Source: Ignavibacteria bacterium UBA7675
GTDB lineage: Bacteria > Bacteroidota > Ignavibacteria > Kapaibacteriales > UB7675
Direction of reading: 5' to 3'
Length of the DNA stretch: 64,000 nucleotides
Assembly: GCA_002483085.1 (NCBI GenBank)
Contig: DLHF01000026.1
Location: forward strand, 43,241-107,240
This document shows, piece after piece, positions 33,930 to 42,683 of the stretch. Every line of letters starts with the position of its first letter. Within the stretch, counting starts at the first letter, position 1. The position numbers and the translations under genes were made by a program. The notes under the pieces are model-generated. The model was not told where the DNA came from. It did no database searches and was given only the letters and a program-made list of their open reading frames with translations.

Positions 33930-36638
33930 TTATTTCACTATTGTAATAGTTTGCACCTGTACGCCGGAAGACGTCACCAGACGACACATATACGTACCTG
34001 CGGCGATATCGGCAACCGATGGCTCTATCCTGTGTGTGCCCGCTGGCTGCACACCCTCGTACAATACACGCACTGCACTACTCGCTGCATTGTACATCTC
34101 CAAACGAACAGAACCAGCCGCTGCCAATGTGTATTGTATGCGGAGGTCTGTTGTTGCGGGGTTGGGATAGCATGTAAATGGAGCAGATTCACCGCCAACC
34201 GAAGAAACATCGGTCACTGTCGACGTCTCTATCACACATACTGAATCCGCCCCTACAGCCCATGCGTTCGACGAAAACGTAATATCAAGCGGGTAGCTCC
34301 CATCCTCGGCAGACTGGAAACAGAACGCCGAGAACGTGATTTTTCCTTGTGGGGGAATGCTCACAGGAAGAGCAGGCTTGAGATCGCGAATGAAGTACGG
34401 CGATGTTACACCGTTGATTGCGGTTACAGTCAGCTCATCAGTACCATAGTTAAACACATCAATATCGATGCACTTTTCCTCTCCAGACGGCACAATACCA
34501 AAGCTCCGATCTGGAACAGAAATCGTGGAGTAAACTCCTGTACCGGAAACAAAAGCAACCTGATTTCCGCCGCACTGGGTTATCGCAATCAGTGTATCGC
34601 GGTGGGTTGCGTCCGGGTCTGCTGCCGACGACGGCGAGTACATTACTTGTACGTTGAAAGAAGCTCCGGGCTGGACTACGAGCGGAAACTCCGGCGTAAG
34701 CACGACGGAGAAGACAGTACCAGACGACAAGAACACGGTGTCGACTGTGATCGGATTGTTATTAGGATTTACCAAGCTGACCATTCTGTTGGCCACCGTC
34801 CGAAGATTCACCGAGCCGAAATTTGCCTGTTGCTGGTCGATAGACAAGCTCGGTTTGCTATAGAGCACACTGTCGATAGTCGTGTTTCCAGCTCTGTCTA
34901 CAAACAACAATACTGCTTTGGCGGGCTTTGCAGTGTCAATCACGGAAAGGCGCCATTGCACTTGGGAAGCAGCACCCGGCACGAAATCATCAGCTTCAAA
35001 CGTGTAGTTGAAGCTCGCGGCATGGATCATCGACACTTTGGCCAAGTTGCTTCGCTGCTCTTCCACCATTGGATCGCTAACCTTTCCATCGAAAATCGAG
35101 CCATCGCAGTTTTGTGTGAACAACGATACCGGCGCTGTGGAATCTACTACCGTCATATCTGCCAAATGTACTCCGGAAGGCATAGCATAGGAATCGTAAT
35201 CAGAGAATCCATAGCTATACGCAGCACAGCGATACGTGGAACGTATTTTGTACACTCCATCTCTCGGCAAAGTAAGAGTCTTTACACCATACCTTCGGCC
35301 ACCGACATCTTGCAAGGCGTTGAAAAAGAAACCAAAACTTTCTCCTAAACTCGCCCATTGAAGTACGCCATTTTCCACCGACGCCCACTCAAGTCCTATG
35401 GGCATTTCGCCTGTCGAATCGAGCTCAAAGACGAGGTTTACATAGTTGCGCGTGAAGCCCGATCCGTCGCCAATACCCGGTGTACAGAACGTAATCTCGT
35501 TGCGGAATTGCTCCATAGGCGTGAGCACAAGCTGGAATGGATCGCTGGAAATATTATCGTCCTGCTGTCCGGGATTATGCTGGGTAATGCTGATGGGTTT
35601 ATCAGCAGTGATAACATGATTTGCCGCAACCCCATCAGTCACTCGGCGAAACAGCCAGCCTGCCCCTTCTGTTCCTCCAGGGGTCTGAATTGTGTAGATA
35701 TGTTTATCGTCGAGAAAGATTTTAGTATTAGGCTCTTTTGCCATCACCTTGATCAAGGATTCTCTCTGCCGCCCGAATATTTTTGTAACAGCAAACTCCT
35801 TACCCCATGTATTGGTCGGCAATTCCATTTCTACAACGTGATCGCAAGCAGCAGTATTTTCTGGAACATAAGCGCAGAAGTTTCCGGATATCACACCCAC
35901 AGGTTTCGTAGCTACAACTTTGCTGCCCGACAGATCGGCAGATTTACCGAAGCTGCCCATCATCAATACATCGCCCTTGTTAAGCGTAAAGGTTTTCGAC
36001 TCCCCCGGCTGCATCCCACCAGCAGTACGAGTAATCAAATTACCGCCGAGTGTAAAGACAACCTTCGTATTATCGAAAACACCTACAACGGCAGACAAAC
36101 TGGGCAGGTATTGTCCAAATGATGTGCCGTTGTCGCCTACATCAGAAAATGAAGAAATAATGTACTCAGTTCCCAAAGCCGACGTAGGCAGCGCTGTAAA
36201 GCTGTCGCTGGTGTACTGGTAGCGTGTTACGCCATAGCAGATAATTGGGTCTTTGGAGGACACATGCACCGCGTGCCCTTTGTACACTTTCTCCGGTGGG
36301 GTTGGGTCTCTATCTATCTTGTAGTAGGGCTGTGCAATAGTCACCGGCAGGATAAATTCCTGAACCTCGTTGGGCTTGATTTTCTTTTTTTTCACGAAAC
36401 CTTCCGACTTCACATCTACAGTTACCTCTGTTTCCACAGCAGAAGAAACATAGATTTTGATATTATTAATTCCACCGGGCATAGGCCAAGCAGGCAAAAA
36501 CGTCATCCAAAAATCTGTTCCGGCATTGTTGCTCGTTGTAAAATACTCTGGAAGTGGCTGTGCCATAGCAGCAGAGCTGTATAGCACGACCACAGCGAGA
36601 ATAGACAGAGAAATACATAAGGAAAAAAGCTTCTTCAT
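33930..36638 (-). CDS. Secreted IgGFc-binding-like protein with T9SS sorting tail (2)
   Basis: This 902-residue protein is a paralogue of its neighbour with the same order of parts. A signal peptide (SLCISLSILAVVVLYSSAAMA) is followed by NNAGTDFWMTFLPAWPMPG, IKIYVSSAVETEVTVDV and the IgGFc-like body with KEFAVTKIFGRQRESLIKV. An anchor-D-like repeat lies near residues 620-720 (ANFGSVNLRTVANRMVSLV) and a second one follows. The C terminus is a type IX sorting domain with FTCYPNPATTDLRIQYTLA and IAAGTYMCRLVTSSG. It is transcribed alone or with the third paralogue upstream. Confidence 0.82.
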   Translation of the reverse strand: MKKLFSLCISLSILAVVVLYSSAAMAQPLPEYFTTSNNAGTDFWMTFLPAWPMPGGINNIKIYVSSAVETEVTVDVKSEGFVKKKKIKPNEVQEFILPVTIAQPYYKIDRDPTPPEKVYKGHAVHVSSKDPIICYGVTRYQYTSDSFTALPTSALGTEYIISSFSDVGDNGTSFGQYLPSLSAVVGVFDNTKVVFTLGGNLITRTAGGMQPGESKTFTLNKGDVLMMGSFGKSADLSGSKVVATKPVGVISGNFCAYVPENTAACDHVVEMELPTNTWGKEFAVTKIFGRQRESLIKVMAKEPNTKIFLDDKHIYTIQTPGGTEGAGWLFRRVTDGVAANHVITADKPISITQHNPGQQDDNISSDPFQLVLTPMEQFRNEITFCTPGIGDGSGFTRNYVNLVFELDSTGEMPIGLEWASVENGVLQWASLGESFGFFFNALQDVGGRRYGVKTLTLPRDGVYKIRSTYRCAAYSYGFSDYDSYAMPSGVHLADMTVVDSTAPVSLFTQNCDGSIFDGKVSDPMVEEQRSNLAKVSMIHAASFNYTFEADDFVPGAASQVQWRLSVIDTAKPAKAVLLFVDRAGNTTIDSVLYSKPSLSIDQQQANFGSVNLRTVANRMVSLVNPNNNPITVDTVFLSSGTVFSVVLTPEFPLVVQPGASFNVQVMYSPSSAADPDATHRDTLIAITQCGGNQVAFVSGTGVYSTISVPDRSFGIVPSGEEKCIDIDVFNYGTDELTVTAINGVTSPYFIRDLKPALPVSIPPQGKITFSAFCFQSAEDGSYPLDITFSSNAWAVGADSVCVIETSTVTDVSSVGGESAPFTCYPNPATTDLRIQYTLAAAGSVRLEMYNAASSAVRVLYEGVQPAGTHRIEPSVADIAAGTYMCRLVTSSGVQVQTITIVK

Positions 36639-37031
36639 AATAACGACCTCTACGAATAATAATAGACAGAAAGTGAATGCTCAATAGTTGTGATTGTGCA
36701 GCTCTTTACACCCTACAGCGCTGTAAGGCAGCAAAGGCATATCAACACAGCCGGGTAGGCGCCATATGCAGAACAAGTGCAGGTTGCAGCGCTTTAAATA
36801 AACAGAGAACCTGCCATGGCATCATGGTAGTCATAAAAAATCTCTACAAGAGAAATAGGATTGTGACGTGGGTGCAGCGCAGTTGGGGATTCCGCGAACT
36901 CGCACAACATAAAAGGTATAAAACTTTTATGCAACACTAAAATCAGCAACGACCCTGCGAGCGGGCACACCGCCGATGTTTTTTGTAGCAATCGGCGGCG
37001 CACCCAATATTCCAACCTTGGACTGTGAATC
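36639..37031. other. Intergenic gap with hairpin between cargo genes 2 and 3
   Basis: No gene is visible in these 393 bases. CCGCCGAT (36970-36977) and ATCGGCGG (36991-36998) form an eight-base-pair stem around a 13-base loop about 35 bases downstream of the minus-strand stop at 37032, without a clear U-tract. ATAAAACTTTTAT near 36916 is a short AT palindrome. The promoter of the 33930-36638 gene must lie in the left part. Confidence 0.4.
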
Positions 37032-38792
37032 CTATTTTACAATATGGATTTGCTGTGTTGCGCTTTGCCCACTGCATTCCAAGCGGCACATATATACGCC
37101 GGAAGCAAGGTCATCTACCGGAGCTTCAAGCGTGTGCACGCCAGCGTCGGCATGCCCCGTGGCGAATACACGCACCTTATCGCCTGCCGTAGTGTACAGC
37201 TCAAGCCGAACATCACCGGAAGCGGGCAGTGTGTAGCGAATACGTATCTTCTCCGAGAGAGGATTTGGCTCTGTGGCAAGCAAAAGCTGTGGCCCGGTCG
37301 ATGCTTCGCGTACATCAGTAGACGCCATGGACTCCGCTGTAGCTACGGGCCATCCGTAGCCAGCAAATGACGATGTACCATAGAGCATTGCACTGAATCG
37401 CGTGTCGCCGGCCAAAGACGAGGCTCCAGACGGTGCGTTGATACGAGCCCAGTAGTAGGATGTATTCTGTATGCGGTTGGTGAGAAATGACGGGAAGAGT
37501 TCCCAAATAGGCGTGTCGTTGAACTTCATCGTTTTCAGCAGTGCCTGCTGTGGATCGTTCGGATCGCCAATAGCAATAACAGTCAAAAAATTGTCTGTAA
37601 AATTACTGCTACCCGGCGTGGAAAATCTACCGGTAGTTGCGTACTTGGCTGTGGGCACTACCTGCACCATGAAGGGATCCCAGTCCGAAGAGTTGCTCCA
37701 CGCTCCAGAGTAGGAATATTGCATGACTAATGTCGGCTTGTCAGACGTCCATACAGCAGCACCTCTGATAGATGCCACCGGAGGCCACGTGTTCTCTTTT
37801 TCCATGAAGTCGCCCGCTGCTGCCAGCGTCCCTTCCCATGTGTAGGTCTGGCCGTCTTGAAGATCGGTATATTTACAGGAGAATTTAGTATCTGGGCTGG
37901 CGGCGATAATTCTAAAAAAATCACCGCGATTGCCCGCCCGATTCAGTTCCAATGTTACATGCTCTGTACCCCATGTGTTTACCGGCGGCAACATCTCCAC
38001 AAGGTGGTTGCGCCCGTTGTTCGGCGAGGGAAACGAAGGAATCATTGTGCGCTGGTGGAAAGAAAACAGGCCAATCGGTTTGGACGAAATAATCTGCGTA
38101 CCGCTGATGTCAAATTCGTTCAGTGTCTGCCCATTGCCCCGCACCATGTATGTCTGGCCGCGTTGCAGTGATACATTGTAGGCATTTCCAAGCGATTTAT
38201 TTCGTTTTGTTCGCGCTATCGGGTTTCCACTGTCCACTCCTTTGAGGAGAATAGACACTTGGGTGTTGTTGTCCCGTGCTACAATTACAAATCCACCACC
38301 CCAAGGGCTTGAGCTCGAAAATTCTCCAAAGTCGTAGAAACCGAGATGGATGTAATTTGTCCCCCAAGAGTCTACCGGAATTGCCATGTATCCGTCGGAG
38401 CTCACGCTCTTGTAGTTGAGCACCGATACTTGCACCGGTTCACCAGATGTAATACGAATACCCTGATTGCTCGGTTTTTCGTCGTCGCGCACTTCCCAAG
38501 CCCAGTACGCTGACTGGTCGCTGGTGCTGAATCTCGTTACCTGGCCGGCTACCACCTGTTTTGTTGCGGTAAAGCCACTGCCGGGGTGCTCTAGCATGAC
38601 CCACGTGTCGAATGCTGATGTCACGCTAATTTCAAGATCAACTGTAGGATATGCCCCGTCGAATTCATTGGGCGGAATGGCAATCCAGAATTCACGCCCA
38701 CTGCTTTGGGCCCAAACATGCGGTACACTGGTGAAAAAGAAACTAAAGAGAGCCAGTGTTACTGCTGTTTTCAACAGTAAATAAATACGCAT
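37032..38792 (-). CDS. Secreted IgGFc-binding-like protein with T9SS sorting tail (3)
   Basis: This 586-residue protein is a shorter relative of the two cargo proteins downstream. A signal peptide (LLLKTAVTLALFSFFFTS) is followed by SSGREFWIAIPPNEFDG, GEPVQVSVLNYKSVSS, HLVEMLPPVNTWGTEHVTL and KPTLVMQYSYSGAWSNSSD, a pattern of the IgGFc-binding domain. It lacks the anchor-D repeats and passes directly into a type IX sorting tail: ATEPNPLSEKIRIRYTLP and LASGVYMCRLECSG. It is likely exposed on the cell surface. The ligand is unknown. Confidence 0.8.
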   Translation of the reverse strand: MRIYLLLKTAVTLALFSFFFTSVPHVWAQSSGREFWIAIPPNEFDGAYPTVDLEISVTSAFDTWVMLEHPGSGFTATKQVVAGQVTRFSTSDQSAYWAWEVRDDEKPSNQGIRITSGEPVQVSVLNYKSVSSDGYMAIPVDSWGTNYIHLGFYDFGEFSSSSPWGGGFVIVARDNNTQVSILLKGVDSGNPIARTKRNKSLGNAYNVSLQRGQTYMVRGNGQTLNEFDISGTQIISSKPIGLFSFHQRTMIPSFPSPNNGRNHLVEMLPPVNTWGTEHVTLELNRAGNRGDFFRIIAASPDTKFSCKYTDLQDGQTYTWEGTLAAAGDFMEKENTWPPVASIRGAAVWTSDKPTLVMQYSYSGAWSNSSDWDPFMVQVVPTAKYATTGRFSTPGSSNFTDNFLTVIAIGDPNDPQQALLKTMKFNDTPIWELFPSFLTNRIQNTSYYWARINAPSGASSLAGDTRFSAMLYGTSSFAGYGWPVATAESMASTDVREASTGPQLLLATEPNPLSEKIRIRYTLPASGDVRLELYTTAGDKVRVFATGHADAGVHTLEAPVDDLASGVYMCRLECSGQSATQQIHIVK

Positions 38793-39079
38793 ATAAACCT
38801 CGCGTAATATGGATGATGAAATATATATGCAACAGGCGGCTCTCCTGAAACTTCAGCCAACATAGAAGAGAATAGGAAAAAACACAACACTAAAATTTTC
38901 GCACCTTGGTTACAATGCAGTGACAACACCATAGGTAGGCATGAGCTGCCGGCGAATCGCGGTGCACAATTCCACAAAATAGTGCTTGTTCGGGAATATA
39001 TCTCAACGGCTTTTCTGTGGTGCTTCTCTTGGCGTCACAGCGTATTTTTTCTTCCCAATAGAGACCCAATTAAAGGTAG

Positions 39080-39240
39080 AAGTGCGCCTCTGTCTCCGAC
39101 CCACCGTTCTCTCTTCGCACCGCGCTGACGTCCGCGCATCAGTTACCGTAAGAACGGTGCGCGGACGAGCCGATGATAACTTCCATCCGCCGCGTGGCTG
39201 TCCAACCTTTACCGCAGGCGGCTTCGCGAAATCACCTGTT
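39080..39240 (-). repeat. Dispersed intergenic repeat, long form (copy B)
   Basis: The 589-base gap 38793-39381 has no gene but holds this element. Its minus strand reads in order TGCGGTAAAGGTTGGACA, CCACGCGGCGGATGGAAG, TTATCATCGGCTCGTCCGCG, CACCGTTCTTACGGTAACTG, ATGCGCGGACGTCAGC and GCGGTGCGAAGAGAG. From GATGGAAG to GCGGTGCG (about 72 bases) it is identical to the plus strand at about 57590-57660. The core folds as CGTCCGCGCA / TGCGCGGACG around the inner hairpin CCGT-TCTT-ACGG. The rest of the gap is AT-rich near 38800-38900 and should hold the promoter of the cargo gene that starts at 38792. Confidence 0.8.
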
Positions 39241-39315
39241 TACCATTATGGCAACGACACGGAAATAGCAGATAGTTATGAGCCGTAGCGCCATCTATAC
39301 AATAAAGAACCAGCT

Positions 39316-39354
39316 AAAAACAGGAGAGCCCGTTGGATGTACCAACAGGCTCTC
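39316..39354 (-). terminator. Rho-independent terminator after the isomerase gene
   Basis: On the minus strand GAGAGCCTGTTGG pairs with CCAACGGGCTCTC (13 base pairs, one G-U) around a five-base loop and is followed shortly by TTTTT. It lies about 28 bases past the stop at 39382. Confidence 0.85.
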
Positions 39355-39381
39355 GGTATAGTGCTTCACTCGCTGAGCGTA

Positions 39382-40479
39382 CTACATCGAAGCGAGAGTT
39401 TTCTTGAGCTTGGAAATCAGCGGGATAGCTGTGGGGTCTACGCCGTTCAGCAACGCGAGGTAGTAGCTCGCCCAGTCGCCGAGATAAAGCAGCGTAAACA
39501 TACGCGTAAGCAGGTGCTCGCCTTCACCCCGCACTTCTACAAGGCGGCTGGCCTTGCGCCCAATCAGCTTTTTCATTGCCTCAAATCGCAAAGCCACACG
39601 CGGATGCTCGTCGCGGTCGCGCAAGAGCACAATGGTAGAATTGCCAACAATTTCCGCAGGATTGTTCCAGCTATTGATTTCATTGTGGTTCATCTCCGGT
39701 AGGAAATTGCCAAAAGCGAGTTGCTTGGCGTTCTCGTGTATTTGCCCGCGCCAGCGCAGGTTCACAGTATCCACAAGGTCGGACGACGAATACAGCACGG
39801 GCAATGTACCGTGGAGCTGTTTAGCCAACACAAATGCGGGGTTGCTTTTATCGGGCTTGCTGTACAGAGCAGCTTTTTCCTCCAAAAGCGGAAGCAGCTC
39901 GTCGATAGCCTTCCGGGTTTCGCTTTCGGCTTTGCGCCCCAGCGCCTTGTGGTGTACAAATGTCGTCAGCATAGGAAAAAACGAGTATCCAATAGCGCAG
40001 CGCGGCTGAAGACCACCCGGCAGGATAATTGCAGGCAGCCCGAGCTTTTCAGCACGTGCACGCAATGTTCCGCCGGTCGTTATCGCCAGAATATTTCGCG
40101 TCTTTTTGCGGGCAGCTTCAAATGCCGACAGCGTTTCCTCGGTATCACCGGAGTAGCTACTCACAATAACAGCGGTTTTTTCGCCCACACCCGGCGGTAG
40201 CGTATAGCTTCGGCTCACGGCTACTGGAAACGCATTCGGTGCAACTGTAGCCAAATACGTGCGCAGCAAATCGCCGCCAATCGCCGAACCTCCCATGCCG
40301 AGAACCACAACATTGCTGATATCAGCAGAAGGGAAATAAGGTGCTTGTGCGCCAATCGCAAGCGCTTCCCGCACCTGGCGCGGAAACTGTAGAAGAATCT
40401 CGAACATATTCTGTTTGTCGGCGGCAAGCAGTTCGGCAGCTTTTCCGCGCGGGCGCAACTCGTTATTTGTAGTGTCCAT
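39382..40479 (-). CDS. Bifunctional phosphoglucose/phosphomannose isomerase
   Basis: This 365-residue SIS-domain enzyme interconverts fructose 6-phosphate with glucose 6-phosphate or mannose 6-phosphate. It has NVVVLGMGGSAIGGDLL in the first SIS domain, VSSYSGDTEETLSAF (phosphosugar-binding serines), AITTGGTLRARAEKL, and ELPEMNHNEI-like FLPEMNHNEINSWN in the second half with the catalytic glutamate/histidine region. The length fits the Bacteroidota/archaeal bifunctional type, not the classical Pgi. It supplies hexose phosphates for glycan synthesis. It follows the aspartate kinase gene by 29 bases on the same strand. Confidence 0.88.
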   Translation of the reverse strand: MDTTNNELRPRGKAAELLAADKQNMFEILLQFPRQVREALAIGAQAPYFPSADISNVVVLGMGGSAIGGDLLRTYLATVAPNAFPVAVSRSYTLPPGVGEKTAVIVSSYSGDTEETLSAFEAARKKTRNILAITTGGTLRARAEKLGLPAIILPGGLQPRCAIGYSFFPMLTTFVHHKALGRKAESETRKAIDELLPLLEEKAALYSKPDKSNPAFVLAKQLHGTLPVLYSSSDLVDTVNLRWRGQIHENAKQLAFGNFLPEMNHNEINSWNNPAEIVGNSTIVLLRDRDEHPRVALRFEAMKKLIGRKASRLVEVRGEGEHLLTRMFTLLYLGDWASYYLALLNGVDPTAIPLISKLKKTLASM

Positions 40480-40508
40480 AGTCCTGAAGTTGTAAAGTCA
40501 GTAAATCA

Positions 40509-41903
40509 TTACACAGCGCTCTGAACTCGATATTCCTGCCCAAGAGGAATGAGATCGTGCAAAGCGCGCAGGGCAGTCTCGGCGTGTTCTTCCGGAACTG
40601 CTGAAAGCAAAGCAGCACCGCCCGACGACTGCGTAATAAACAACGGTTGCAGCGGCGCCAGAGCACCGGCCACCTCTGCCAAAGCCAGAGCTTGCCCAAC
40701 AGTTGCAGAACGCGGAGCACAGGCGCACAAAAGTGCTATATGCTGTGTATGGCACCGGGCAAATACCTGCAAATCGCGGCACAATGCCTCGGCAGTAGCG
40801 GGCGACGCTCCACAGAAACTGTAGTGGCATTCAGCCCCTTCTGCACAAAGCGCTTCCACGCCGTGGCGTTCCATTGCTGTGTACACCGCTGCCATAAAGC
40901 CAGCTTTGCTCTGCCCGGCTTTCATGCCAAGCGATACAAGAACGCATCCTTTTTTTACAGCTACCGCTCTGATACCGCCGCCAGCATTGTCGATATGCGG
41001 CACGAGTAATGTGCCCGATTCACCGGGGTGAAACGTGTTGAGCACTCGCACAGGTATTCCCTTTTCCACCGCTGGCCGGATAGTATCCGGATGAAGTACC
41101 TTGGCGCCAAAATAGGCGAGTTCTCCGGCCTCTGCAAACGACATAGCAGGCACAGCACGCGCATGCGGCACAATCCGCGGATCGGTTGTATAGATACCGC
41201 TTACGTCTGTCCATATCTGAATTTCGCCGACGTTCAACGCCGCACCAAATATCGCCGCCGAGAGGTCCGAACCACCACGCCCCAGTACAGTTGTGCGGCC
41301 CCGGTTGTCGGCTCCGACAAAACCCTGAGTTACCACGATAGTCCCGCTGTCGAGGTACGGGCGTACAAACATTTCCGAAAGGGTTTCCACTTCGCTCATC
41401 TGTGCACGAGCCTGGAGGTAATCGCTGTCGGTGCGCATTACCTGGCGGGCATCTATTAGTACCGCCTGCACTCCGGCAGCCAGAAATCCAGCGGTGAGTA
41501 TCGCTGTAGAAAGCCGCTCGCCAAAGGATAAAAGTGTAGCATGCGAACGCTCTGTGCATTCGCGCAAGAGAGCAATTCCTTCGCACAATGTGCGAAGCTC
41601 AGCACACAGGTTTTCTACCTGCTCTGTTGCCGTATCGAACCACTCTGTGCCACCGAGGAGCTCGCGGCATATCGTCCTGTGGCGCTCTGCGAGGTCTGCA
41701 ATGAGGCCCTCTACAATAGCGCTGTCGGCAGTAGCGGCACTGCCAGCCAGTTCAATAAGCCCATTCGTCACCCCGGCGCAAGCCGAGGCAACAACCATTT
41801 TCCCGCCATTGGAAACATTGCAAACAATGTCGATGACGTTTTTCATAGCGGCAGCAGACTGCACAGACGTACCGCCAAATTTCAGCACAAGAGTATTATT
41901 CAT
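40509..41903 (-). CDS. lysC: Aspartate kinase
   Basis: This 464-residue enzyme phosphorylates aspartate, the first step toward lysine, threonine, methionine and diaminopimelate. It starts with VLKFGGTSVQSAAAM (residues 6-20), then SFGERLSTAIL, TQGFVGADNRGRTTVLGRGG and EIQIWTDVSGIYTTDPR. ACT domains occupy about 310-464 (VSLGMKAGQSKAGFMAAVY). No homoserine dehydrogenase is fused. It is in a minus-strand run with an acidic hypothetical gene, whose stop overlaps its start by eight bases, and the isomerase. DAP for the cell wall links it loosely to the envelope theme. Confidence 0.92.
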   Translation of the reverse strand: MNNTLVLKFGGTSVQSAAAMKNVIDIVCNVSNGGKMVVASACAGVTNGLIELAGSAATADSAIVEGLIADLAERHRTICRELLGGTEWFDTATEQVENLCAELRTLCEGIALLRECTERSHATLLSFGERLSTAILTAGFLAAGVQAVLIDARQVMRTDSDYLQARAQMSEVETLSEMFVRPYLDSGTIVVTQGFVGADNRGRTTVLGRGGSDLSAAIFGAALNVGEIQIWTDVSGIYTTDPRIVPHARAVPAMSFAEAGELAYFGAKVLHPDTIRPAVEKGIPVRVLNTFHPGESGTLLVPHIDNAGGGIRAVAVKKGCVLVSLGMKAGQSKAGFMAAVYTAMERHGVEALCAEGAECHYSFCGASPATAEALCRDLQVFARCHTQHIALLCACAPRSATVGQALALAEVAGALAPLQPLFITQSSGGAALLSAVPEEHAETALRALHDLIPLGQEYRVQSAV

Positions 41904-42594
41904 CGTCGTTTATTTCGTCGTCGCTTTCATCGCTGCTGCCCATGCCAATACTCTGTAAAGCAGCCGGATCGACAGACACAGCATCATCTTTCTGTGCGGT
42001 AAAATTCAGATAATCAGAAAGCTCTTCGCGTGTAGGCGTGTACATAAGCAATTCATCGCCAACGAGTTGCATCACCGCCTGCTTTACTGTGCTAATCGGC
42101 ACACGGTACAAGTAGGCAAAACGCCAGATGTCGATTGGCTCTTGGGTAAGCTCTAAAAGAAACAGCTCCGGAATGCCGAGTTCGTCGCCTTTTTCCAAGC
42201 GCATGCGAAGCGCCTCTAAATAAGGCTTTGCTTCTTCGCCTAGCACATGCAGATGAGTAAAGTAGAAATTTGGTCTGTTTACCAAATCGCAAATCGGAAA
42301 ACCGCGATTGCTCCGCACAATGTCGGGCAGCAGAGCCATACCAACAACATAAGGCTCTGGTTGAATATCGTCGAGCCATAAATCGTTCCACACGTTTTCA
42401 TCGGCGTGCTTCAGCCACTCAAAAAAGCGTATATCGGAAGCGGGCAGCCGCATGAACATCGCCGCGCCAAACTCCCGCGCAAGCAGATGTAATTGCTCTT
42501 GGGTCAGTACCTGTAGGAGCCCGTCGGGAAATTCTACAACATTGTTTTCTGCGTGTTGCCGCACCCATTGCAGCAGGTCGCTGTCAGATATCAT
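41896..42594 (-). CDS. Hypothetical protein with acidic C-terminal tail
   Basis: This 232-residue protein has no signal peptide or membrane helix. It has several helix-rich parts, such as LLQWVRQHAENNVVEF and EQLHLLAREFGAAMFMRLP, and a later stretch WRFAYLYRVPISTVKQAVMQLVGDE that could be a winged-helix-like segment. The last 12 residues are nearly all acidic (SSDESDDEINDDE). I do not recognise the family. Its stop overlaps the lysC start by eight bases, so the two are co-translated, but this says little about function. Confidence 0.65.
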   Translation of the reverse strand: MISDSDLLQWVRQHAENNVVEFPDGLLQVLTQEQLHLLAREFGAAMFMRLPASDIRFFEWLKHADENVWNDLWLDDIQPEPYVVGMALLPDIVRSNRGFPICDLVNRPNFYFTHLHVLGEEAKPYLEALRMRLEKGDELGIPELFLLELTQEPIDIWRFAYLYRVPISTVKQAVMQLVGDELLMYTPTREELSDYLNFTAQKDDAVSVDPAALQSIGMGSSDESDDEINDDE

Positions 42595-42683
42595 CGGGGT
42601 TTATTTCCATCAATACAACAAGAGTTCCGCCTGAAGACGAACGACCGGACAATTATATGGAAATCCTTTCTTCAGGCTGCCCC

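Noticed and set aside
34347..35348. 333-codon plus-strand frame inside the second T9SS cargo gene.
   Set aside because: It is antisense to a protein with signal peptide, body and sorting tail; no motif is present.
30797..38792. True immunoglobulin-binding virulence factors.
   Set aside because: The IgGFc-binding domain name comes from eukaryotic proteins; in environmental bacteria the domain occurs widely and immunoglobulin binding is not supported.
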